Positions 1 through 7,590 of a DNA stretch of 27,022 nt are shown here, piece after piece. Below the pieces are notes generated by a model that saw only the letters and a list, made by a program, of their open reading frames with translations, had not been told where the DNA came from and did not search any database. Position 1 is the stretch's first letter, and every line of letters starts with the position of its first letter. Location of the stretch: NCBI GenBank assembly GCA_004114245.1, contig QZWS01000099.1, forward strand, positions 1 through 27,022, written 5' to 3'. Origin of the DNA: Zoopage sp. CT-All (lineage: Eukaryota > Zoopagomycota > Zoopagomycetes > Zoopagales > Zoopagaceae). Position numbers and translations under genes: made by a program.

Positions 1-1693
1 ACTGCATCTGTGTTGCAACCGCGCTTTCTTCCCTTGGCTCGCTAGTGCTGTCTTGTTGCACTGGGACTGGATGCGCTTCCACAAGTTCCTCAGCTGCGTT
101 CCCCTCTGTTTGGGGCTGCTCAACTGGGGGCTGTTCCGCAATAGGCTGCTCGACGGGAGGCTGCTGATCCATGGCCTCTCGTTCTGCTTGAGCCCACTCC
201 ATTGCTTCCGTAATTGCTTCTTCGTCCCACTCGCTCTGAGCCTGCTGCTGCTGCGCCTTCTTGCCGGCTTGGCGTGCTGCTGGCTTGTGCATTTGAACTT
301 CTTTCTGCTTTGCCACCATGGCCCGGTCAGTGTATTGGAATTTGTGGCTCCATTTCGGGAGCGAGATGCCTGGGACTGCTGAGCCCTGCGACTTTCTTGA
401 CAAGTTGCCTTCCTCGGCAGTTGGGCACTGCTGCGTCAAGTGTGTTGCCGAGTTGCATCGTGAACAGGACGCCGTATTCTTGATGATGCAGAGTTTGTCT
501 GCGATAACAATCTCCTGCTGCTTGATGTGGTAGAGGCCCGAAAGAGTAACCAGCACTCCCTTGACCTCTTGTGCGCCTCCTGTGGCACCTTGTCCTCCCT
601 TCTCTGTGGTCGAATTGTATCGTATTGTAGATTGCAATTCTTGTGTTTTTGCTATGGTGACTCCCTTGGGGAGCAAAGTCGAGACAAACTCTTCCACAAC
701 CTTTGCCGACATTGTTGTTTTGATCCAGTATTGACTGCGTGGACCAAATATTGACTCGACGAGCAGGCAGGTTTCCGGCAGATTTGCCCGGGCTGGGACA
801 ATCAGACCCGTGTCCTGGAGGCGTAGTGCTTCCTCCTTGGTGCGCAGGCGGGCAACAACTACTGCACGTCCTGCAATTGGGTGGAGCACAGGGACATACC
901 CCAACATCCTAGCTAGATTGGCGCCTATGGTGTGGGGAGATATGCGGTTGCTCTGCGTGTCGATCCTAATCTCGTTGGACGCATGGCGGTAGTTGATCAC
1001 GGCGCGTGTGAGAATCTCGCAATATTGTTCGCACGAGATATCACCCTTGATATATTGATCCTTGGCTTCTTTCATGCACTCCATCAGCGCCGTTTTTGCT
1101 TGGTCCTTGGCTGTTGCAGTTGCGTACGAGCAGACAGCTACTTGGGCACAGTTTACTTGTCCCTGGGCAGCTGGTTCTTCTGCTGCCAGCGCCCCACCTT
1201 GTTCGCCTTGGCGCTGCATTCCTGATTGCGATCTAGTTGTGGGGTCGGTCCCCTCTGGCGTATTTGTGGACGAGCTGGCGGCGGTCATTGGGTTGTGGTC
1301 CCCGGTCTCTGGGCGGGTACTGCTGCTTCCCCCTGTATCCACCCCCGGCTCTCCTTGACTACCTGTAGATGTGGTAGTGCTGGTGTTCGTCTGCGGAGAG
1401 GCTTTGGTTGCTGGTGACGCATCTTCCGCCAGAGGATCTTGGGCCCGGTCGGATGTTGCATCCCCTACGTGCGTGTCCATGCACTCCTCCACCTCCATAC
1501 TTGTGTTCTTGTCAGTGTGCTGGTCACTCTCGCTATGCTGCTCGATCAATTCGGCATCGCGCAGGCTGGCGGCAGTGGCGGCGTGGATGGGGTCTTTTTC
1601 TGCCATCGCGGAGCGGTTGAGACATAACCACTGGCCATTAGGGAATCTCCTCCATTTTTTTGCATCCGGCCGAAGGATCGCCACCATCTTCAT
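1..1693 (-). CDS. Gag / LINE-ORF1-like zinc-knuckle protein, 3' end outside the window
   Basis: The minus strand is open without a stop from upstream of position 1693 to the window edge, about 564 codons. It is easily missed because its stop lies outside the window. ATGs occur at 1693, 1687 (strong context, A at -3 and G at +4) and 1606; the true start is not settled. The N-terminal ~180 residues are polar and low-complexity (S, T, G, E, Q). A more ordered stretch follows (GANLARMLGYVPVLHPIAGR, then a region containing ETCLLVESIFGP). A single zinc knuckle then reads CSRCNSATHLTQQC, an exact CX2CX4HX4C, encoded around 420-460. The tail has a basic, Gln-rich segment and EQPPVEQP repeats. This layout fits a nucleic-acid-binding Gag or non-LTR ORF1 protein, and transposon DNA begins just upstream. 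No reverse transcriptase is visible; it would lie left of the window. A host CCHC protein is the alternative. Confidence 0.6.
   Translation of the reverse strand, partial: MKMVAILRPDAKKWRRFPNGQWLCLNRSAMAEKDPIHAATAASLRDAELIEQHSESDQHTDKNTSMEVEECMDTHVGDATSDRAQDPLAEDASPATKASPQTNTSTTTSTGSQGEPGVDTGGSSSTRPETGDHNPMTAASSSTNTPEGTDPTTRSQSGMQRQGEQGGALAAEEPAAQGQVNCAQVAVCSYATATAKDQAKTALMECMKEAKDQYIKGDISCEQYCEILTRAVINYRHASNEIRIDTQSNRISPHTIGANLARMLGYVPVLHPIAGRAVVVARLRTKEEALRLQDTGLIVPARANLPETCLLVESIFGPRSQYWIKTTMSAKVVEEFVSTLLPKGVTIAKTQELQSTIRYNSTTEKGGQGATGGAQEVKGVLVTLSGLYHIKQQEIVIADKLCIIKNTASCSRCNSATHLTQQCPTAEEGNLSRKSQGSAVPGISLPKWSHKFQYTDRAMVAKQKEVQMHKPAARQAGKKAQQQQAQSEWDEEAITEAMEWAQAEREAMDQQPPVEQPIAEQPPVEQPQTEGNAAEELVEAHPVPVQQDSTSEPREESAVATQMQ
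1626..1644 (+). repeat. 19-bp direct repeat, copy A
   Basis: The sequence AACCACTGGCCATTAGGGA occurs here and again at 2072-2090. On the minus strand this copy lies in the open frame upstream of the ATG at 1606, where it encodes part of FPNGQW. Confidence 0.85.
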
Positions 1694-2086
1694 CCCGACG
1701 TCAACCAGCCCACTACTGCGGATTATGCCGTTCTCCGAGTACTCGGATACGACGGTTTCGGCGGGAATGGAAGCAGGCGGAGGGAGATGGGTGGTGGTGG
1801 TTGGGTGTAATGGAGCAGAGGGGGTCAAGGCTGTTCAGGGGATGTTGCAGCCGGGTGGATCACCTGATTGTGAGGCGCACAGCCTGTGCATAAGGAAGGT
1901 GCAGCGGTCATGAGGAGACTTGCTGCATCCAACTTGTGCACACGGTGGCGGCCTCGGGACATTCTGTCTTTCTGGCAGGGCATTTTGCTCAGGCATATGG
2001 GGGCGCAGCAGCATAGCTATGTGTTCTTGTACGTTCGCCAATGTCAGGCCCACTGCGGCATTTAAAACTAAAACCACTGGCCATTA
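1694..2086. other. Leader region upstream of the zinc-knuckle gene
   Basis: No convincing gene is seen here. The zinc-knuckle frame stays open on the minus strand up to a TGA near 1836. Above that stop the same frame is open again to about 2077 but has no ATG start (GTG only). It may be the 5' untranslated part of the retroelement. Confidence 0.4.
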
Positions 2087-2090
2087 GGGA
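2072..2090 (+). repeat. 19-bp direct repeat, copy B, spanning a transposon end
   Basis: This is identical to 1626-1644. The copy spans the TA (2085-2086) and the first four bases of the outer transposon end. Confidence 0.85.
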
Positions 2091-2140
2091 GTTTGCGCAA
2101 AGTCATTCTGTTCCCATTCCGCTAGCTGGCCCACTCAAAC
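2087..2140 (+). repeat. Left terminal inverted repeat of the outer element
   Basis: It starts GGGAGTTTGCGCAAAG and includes CCCATTCCGCTAGCTGGCC. It matches the reverse complement of 7400-7463, with a gap of about 10 bases before TAGCTGGCCCAC. Confidence 0.6.
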
Positions 2141-2438
2141 CCCTGGCATTTTTTCAAATTTGGCTATATTTTTTTCACCTCCCCGCCACTCTGCCAACAA
2201 CCGCCATTGTAGCCAACATCCATCCGCATCCTGACTTCACAACCATACTTGTGTTGATGGCCAAAATCCTCAACAGGAACGCAAATCTCAAGGTTGTTTT
2301 GGCCATGAGAGCCCACGCAGGAGGGGTACCAAGTGAGATGGGAAGCAATAGACAGGGGAGTTAGCTGTGGTAGTGTGCAGGGGGAAGTCGCTCAAGATCT
2401 ACAATATTTCATGGCAAGCGTGGTATTCCCTGCTACTA

Positions 2439-2489
2439 GAGTGTTTGCGCAGCCACTTCCCTAATTCAAATCCCCAAAACTTTCCCCAA
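2439..2489 (+). repeat. Left terminal inverted repeat of the nested element
   Basis: It starts GAGTGTTTGCGCAGCCACTT and pairs with 3920-3970; the visible mismatch is one T/C in the CCCTAATT / CCCCAATT stretch. Confidence 0.88.
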
Positions 2490-2697
2490 GTGACTGGCAA
2501 ATTTGAATTGGGGATTTGGCCGCCCTAGTAAACTTCCCCAAACTTTTGGGGATCCAGCTGGCGCCAACATCACATCCCCATTTGATCTTACACCTGCACA
2601 TGAACTTTCAGCCTCAAGTAAGCTATATTTATATCATTAAAGTGCCCTAATCTTCCTATAGCCCAGCTCGGATGGTGTGGATTTAGCAACCTTGGTG

Positions 2698-3764
2698 ATG
2701 GCGGATGCTGTGGCGGATGCTTCCCTACCCGCTGAAACTCCCCCCAGTCAGATTGCTTCCAGCACTGCACCCAAGAAGGTGAGGTGGGACAGTGCATGGG
2801 ACCTTCCTCTGTTGATGGCAGCATGGACACATGGTTGTCATTGTGATGACCGAACAAGGAGGGAACCAGAGGCGAGCAGAGGAGAGAGTCAGAGGCAGAA
2901 GCAGAGGCAGGATTAAGAGGCTGTATTCGGCGCAACACTGGTGTTGGCGCAACAAGGAGAAAAGTGGGCGCCAACCAAACCGGGCTGGATTGCTACCATT
3001 ACAGTCATCTGCACAAATTTGGGAAGATGGGGGATCGGTACAAGGACATCGCAGCTGATTTTGGTGCAGCATTGGAGGCAGCCGTGTCTGTTCGCCAAGT
3101 CGAAAACCATCTCAAGTCTCTCCTGGCAGAGGGTAAGGCCAAGATGGTGGAAGCTGTGCAAGCAACCGGGATTGATGTTTTGTATACAGAAGCCCAGTAA
3201 TATGCCGCAATGATGGTTGGTGAGGTTGATGAACACAAGGCAAGTGAGCTCCCAGGTTATAATACTAATTATTTGCATTAGGAATAATTAGCAGTAGTTA
3301 AGCGATGACTAGAGGAAGAAGATGAGCTTATAGAACAAGTAGCAATGGAGGGGATGTCAGCAAACAAGTCCGCGTGGATGAGAATGATGGCACCAACCTC
3401 TGAGCTGCCTCTCCCGCCCAGCAGCAATACAAGCACATCATCTGAGAGTATACCGCTACCACCATATCAGCAAAAACAAGTAAAGAGGCGACGCCAAATT
3501 GCAGGGGACCGCGAGCAGAATAAGACTAGGGAATTGATTGTGACGCAAATAGCCAAGCAACAAGTGTGTCAGCATGCCCAAGAATAGCGCGCAGAGTGTC
3601 AGATGGTGCTGATAGAGCAGATGATAATAGATGTAAAGCAGACAGAAGCAAAGCAAGCGGAGAAAGAAGCACAGGATGCGGAAAGGCAGCGCGCGCATGA
3701 TGCAGTGAATCTACAGCTGCAGCTCCAGATTGCAAAGCTATTACAGCGACTAAGTGAGCAGTAA
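2698..3764 (+). pseudogene. Broken transposon gene: Myb/SANT-like DNA-binding and coiled-coil protein
   Basis: Three collinear coding blocks sit inside the nested element. The first (ATG at 2698, to 2916) carries KKVRWDSAWDLPLLMAAW, like the first helix of Myb/SANT-like transposon proteins. The second (to 3198, in another frame) carries MGDRYKDIAADF and VRQVENHLKSLL, like the later helices, then a MVEAVQATGIDVLY tail. The third (3345-3764) has a basic stretch (KRRRQ), a TAG at 3585-3587, and in the same frame past it a Glu/Lys/Gln-rich helix ending at TAA 3762-3764. The first two blocks might be joined by an intron rather than a frameshift; the in-frame TAG argues for decay. The family call rests on motif shape only. 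Confidence 0.5.
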
Positions 3765-3919
3765 TAATGCACAGCTTATTGAAACATAAAAAGAGTGTAT
3801 TAGTAAGTACAGACAACCAGGCATAGGGAGGCGCATCCGCAGTGGAATTGGGGAATTGGTTGGGGAAAGTGAATTGCTGCGCAAACACTTTTAGCAGTTC
3901 ACTTTCCCAATTCCAAAAA

Positions 3920-3970
3920 ATGGGGAAAGTTTTGGGGATTTGAATTGGGGAAGTGGCTGCGCAAACACTC
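3920..3970 (-). repeat. Right terminal inverted repeat of the nested element
   Basis: This is the inverted copy of 2439-2489. A partial extra copy of the end motif (TGCGCAAACACTTTT) lies just inside at about 3880-3895. Confidence 0.88.
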
Positions 3971-3972
3971 TA

Positions 3973-4984
3973 ATACCTTTATACTAAATATATATTTATT
4001 TGTAGGCTATTTCTAGAAGCATTGAAATAGCATAAAAAGAATATATGTTCTTATCAATATATTATACTTTAGCATTAATGTTAGTCATCTAAATTTATAT
4101 TATCAATGTTAATCAATTATCAAAGGATATAAAATCAAGCATATAAGGATTCTCTGGCTTGTCACACTATTTTAGATTTGGCCAAACTTGGATACAAGCA
4201 ATTGTGCCTATAATGTGTAGGAGTAGAAGAAGGTGATAGTTGTAAAGCAAGTAGTAATTCAGCAGTAACAGTTTTATATTAATCTACAATCTACATAGCA
4301 TCCCACAGTGCATTACAAGTACATTGTCCTTACCACACCTACACCTACACAATAGTATAGGTGGAGGGGGGACTATGTATTAGAAGGAACACTAGTATTA
4401 AATACCAAGTAATGAGTCTTAAGGATTAAGAAGGATGTGTGACTTGGTAGCTTTTCTTTTCTGCATCTAACCAGATACTGCATCTCAGACTAGGAAGTGT
4501 CACTATATGTATTTCAAATCATAAAAAGATACTATTCTTTAATCAACAATCTGTACTACATTATTGTCAAGAGATTACCAATTTAATAGATATTTGAGAT
4601 CCCAAGGACTTTGCAGCAATTATCAGTTCTGTACCCAAGGCTAATATACTTAGAGTGCCCCTTGATAGCTGCTTCAATACCAATACTGACAGTAGCTTCA
4701 TGAACTACAGAATAAGTACACAATTATGCTGTCATTTAGGATATAACTGTAGAAAAGTATGGTGATGCATGTAATAAAGTGCAATGGATGAAGTAAAATG
4801 TACTAGTTAGCAGTCTACTAGCAGTCCTTGACCCTTTGTGAGAGTAGCTCTTCAATAATAACTAAAGGCACTTTAGTAAGAATTCACACATGCTGACAAG
4901 AACAAATATGCAGTGGCTTAAATCAATGCATTCACATTACTATGAAATAGCAATATTATATATTCATAGGATATGACAAGTGTA
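3973..4984. other. AT-rich interior of the outer element, no gene seen
   Basis: This stretch has no open frame of note on either strand, many TA-rich words and short simple runs. It looks like degraded transposon DNA. Confidence 0.5.
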
Positions 4985-5110
4985 AGTATCAAGAGGATGA
5001 TGCAGAGGAGAGTGGTGGAGAATATGGAGAGGGGACTAGGGTCTGCGGAACTCAATGTATTTTATATGAAACAGAAAGAGACTGCTCTTCAGCCATCCAT
5101 CTGCTCCACA
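4985..5110 (+). repeat. Inverted repeat arm, diverged fragment of transposon sequence
   Basis: This stretch resembles the reverse complement of about 6370-6510. Shared words include GCAGAGGAGAGTGG / GTAGAGGAGAGCGG, TCTGCGGAACT, GAGACTGCTCTTCAGC and CCATCTGCTCCACAA. It appears to be a fragment of the same decayed gene found on the opposite strand. Confidence 0.65.
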
Positions 5111-6060
5111 AGTATGCCATAAAGCCTAGATATTCAGCAGATTCTTTGGTAATCCATTATATTTCAGGCCAAATAGGGACGGAATAGAGACAGCTACTCC
5201 TACCCCCAGCCAGCAAACTAATATGTCATTGTATATGATGTTGGAATATGACAGCCTATATTCTAACATATGATACATCTGTGCTCATTTTAAAAAAGAG
5301 ACTGCTGCCCAGGTGAGCACTATAAAGGGCATGTGCAGCATGCACAAATGTCATCACAGATAATTGTCATTGAGTGGGGCTTTGGCTATGTAATAAAGTA
5401 AGTCCTTGTCAATGAAATGCAATCAGCAGCTGTGGATGACTTCACTCAGGAAGGAATATTGGGTGGCTGTGATCTTAACCAAAATCTACACCTGTCTATA
5501 TGGGAGTCAAGTGGCTCAGACGTTTTACTGCAACCCACCTGTTGTAACAATTGGGCCATGTGGCCTCTGGAGTATAGCTAGCAAAGCTAGGCCCAACTTG
5601 GTAGTCTCTATTCTCTCTGTCAGGTCAACATAAATACATCCTTCATTGTCATTGACCCTCCTAAGCATCCTGTTGTAACACCTATGGTGCATATGTGGAA
5701 GTTTGCTTTTTTCACTCAAGTAAATATAGCCATGTCCCACTGACTAGGGCCCTTCCCCTTCCCTGTGCCTGGGACTCAGGTGGGTGCCTGTACGTCCCAG
5801 CATATGGGAATAACACCACCAATGCCAGAGGAGTATCTCAGGTCTGCAACAGAGTAAAATGCATACTTGTTAAGCAATTAAAGTGTACACATTCTAATAC
5901 ACAAGATTATTGTGTAAAAACATCACTCTTTATTACATGTAGTCTTCTGTTCCATTGTTCCATATGCTCAAACATGTATCAGATTAGTGCAGCCTGCTCT
6001 GCACATTCCTGGCAACAACCAATCTTGCTTATGGCATTAAGCTGAATTCCTCTCTACACA
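5111..6060. other. Decayed interior of the outer element
   Basis: Only short frames interrupted by stops are present. A minus-strand run of 70 codons (5740-5525) is the longest suggestive piece, but I recognise no domain in it. Confidence 0.4.
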
Positions 6061-6082
6061 CCGCAAGTTCCTACTCTCATAG

Positions 6083-6870
6083 TCAAATCTTCATGCTATG
6101 GAATATCTCCTCCATCTTCAGCAATTTAATCTGGCATTTTTGCATCAGCTGGTGCTGTTCAGCCTGCTGCGCTACTGTTTAAGTAAGTATTTTTGATATG
6201 TCAATAGCTTGCTTAGCAGTTTCTAGCACTCTGACCACTGCAATATTCTGATGAAGCCTTTTCCTCTACAGCACTTGGCACCTGCTACTGATACTAGTGG
6301 CTGCCAAGGTGTCTGAGCCAGTTGTGGAGTATACAGTCAATTGATTGCACCCAATATTTACCACCAACTCTACCTGTTGTGGAGCAGATGGACAGCTGAA
6401 GAGCAGTCTCTTTTCTGTTACACAACAATACATTAAGTTCCGCAGATCCTTGGTCCCCCCTCCACCTTCTCCGCCGCTCTCCTCTACACCATCCCCTCAC
6501 CTGTGACAGTCTCTTTTCTTTCCTGTTGTGTCAATGCCAATGTTGGCTAATGCACCTAATTGAACTACATTCCCTGATCATACTCTTCACCTATACCTAC
6601 CTCCTCTATCACCAAGTCAGTCATCACACTACCTTGCCATCTGTCTCATCTAGTTATTGTTGCTGCTTAGTCATTTTCACCTATTAGTAGTATTAGCATA
6701 TAATAAATATAGTAGAATTTACTGCAGCTTCCTCAGCCTCCTCCATCAATAGCACGGCCACCTTTTCAGTCTCAGTATATAATCCTGCCACCCCTGTCAA
6801 CACTAGTGCCTCCTTCATCTTCTTCTCTGTCGCCTCTATCAATTACTTGAGCTGATCATTGTATGCCTAT
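6083..6870 (-). pseudogene. Second, more decayed copy of the Myb-like/coiled-coil transposon gene
   Basis: On the minus strand, a block at about 6870-6720 reads LIEATEKKMKEALVLTG then VAGLYTETE. This parallels the nested element's SLLAEGKAKMVEAVQATG then IDVLYTEAQ. Further down, about 6250-6083, VLETAKQAIDISKIL, a TAA, then VAQQAEQHQLMQKCQIKLL and a stop resemble the coiled-coil tail of that gene. Frames shift and stops interrupt, so it is not functional. It belongs to the outer element by position, and it shows that the two nested elements carried related genes. Confidence 0.5.
6370..6510 (-). repeat. Inverted repeat arm, partner of 4985-5110
   Basis: Read on the minus strand it matches 4985-5110 with about one difference in five bases and small gaps. 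It lies within the decayed Myb-like gene region. Confidence 0.65.
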
Positions 6871-7399
6871 GGTGAGGTGGGGGTGGTGTGTGGGCAATGC
6901 ACCCGCAGTGCACTGTGGGATGCTGTGTAATTGGGTAAAATACAAAACAGTCACTACTAAATTAATTGCCGCTCCACAATGCCCACCCTGTCACCTCCAT
7001 ATCATGCAATTGCTTAAGCTGTGCAGCAACCATTTCAAACCACAGCAATACCCCTAGTAGCCAAAGATGTGCTTAATAATGCTGTGATACATCCAGCAAT
7101 AATATGTCATAGTTGGGATTTTATTTCTTGCACTTTGTCCAGAGCTTTAAGGTCTCCAAGGCACTTGCATTCTGGGAAACTATCTCGGGTATGGATGTGC
7201 TCCCAGCAGCCACTTCAACTATAGCATAGGAGCTAAAATTGGTATCTACAAATAACTTAACAACTTGTGTATCAGAAAAATGTAATTTTGACTCATGGGA
7301 AAGGCAAGGGGGAGCAGCAGAGCAGATTGAAGGCAGGGGGGTTGGGGTGGTCAATTCCGATAGCTAGCAGAATGGCCACTAATTGAGTGGCCGCTCCAA
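6871..7399. other. Right part of the outer element, no intact gene
   Basis: A 77-codon minus-strand open stretch (7354-7121) has no ATG-supported start and no recognisable domain. It may be the remains of the N-terminal half of the transposon gene. Confidence 0.35.
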
Positions 7400-7463
7400 T
7401 GAGGTGGGCCAGCTAACGGAGAGCTAACGGAATGGCTATCGGAATGGTGTTGCGCAAATTCTC
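7400..7463 (-). repeat. Right terminal inverted repeat of the outer element
   Basis: Read on the minus strand it starts GAGAATTTGCGCAACACC and continues through CCATTCCG and TTAGCTGGCCCAC. It ends 127 bp before the start codon of the secreted-protein gene at 7591, so it forms part of that gene's upstream region. Confidence 0.6.
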
Positions 7464-7590
7464 TAGTGAACAGCCCAGCGCAACAACACAAAGATCTCGG
7501 CACTCCTCGTGGCTTCTTCCACTTGCAACCCATCCTGCTCTCCGCGACATCCTGAACCACACACATTCACGCCCAATCCAATAGACCGCC

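Larger units (their letters stand above)
2439..3970 (+). mobile_element. 1.53-kb DNA transposon with ~51-bp inverted repeats and TA target duplication (nested element)
   Basis: The left end (2439-2489) and the reverse complement of the right end (3920-3970) match over about 51 bp with one difference; both begin GAGTGTTTGCGCAGCCACTT. TA flanks both sides (2437-2438 and 3971-3972). The ends carry further short AATTCAAATCCCC / GGGGATTTGAATT repeats and could fold. The inside holds one plus-strand broken gene with a probable Myb/SANT-like protein and no recognisable DDE transposase, so the copy is probably non-autonomous. The TA duplication fits Tc1/mariner-like integration, while an accessory Myb-like gene is known from PIF/Harbinger elements, so I leave the superfamily open. 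Confidence 0.8.
2087..7463. mobile_element. Decayed DNA transposon with diverged terminal inverted repeats and TA flanks (outer element)
   Basis: The left end at 2087 begins GGGAGTTTGCGCA. The right end, read inward from 7463 on the minus strand, begins GAGAATTTGCGCA. Both continue through matching CATTC, CCATTCCG and TAGCTGGCCCAC blocks over roughly 50-65 bp with gaps. TA lies directly outside each end (2085-2086 and 7464-7465), consistent with a TA target duplication. The interior is AT-rich with no intact gene. It contains a complete second element (2439-3970) and a broken minus-strand gene related to that element's gene. The two ends could instead belong to two separate relatives whose partner ends are lost; no other TTTGCGCA ends are visible between them except those of the nested element. 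Confidence 0.5.

Noticed and set aside
53-1417. Several plus-strand frames of 60-180 codons
   Set aside because: They are shadows of the long minus-strand zinc-knuckle gene; Leu/Cys-rich with no domain.
2041-2364. 107-codon plus-strand frame
   Set aside because: It reads through the outer element's terminal repeat; the similar peptide near 7400 on the other strand reflects the inverted DNA repeat, not a protein.
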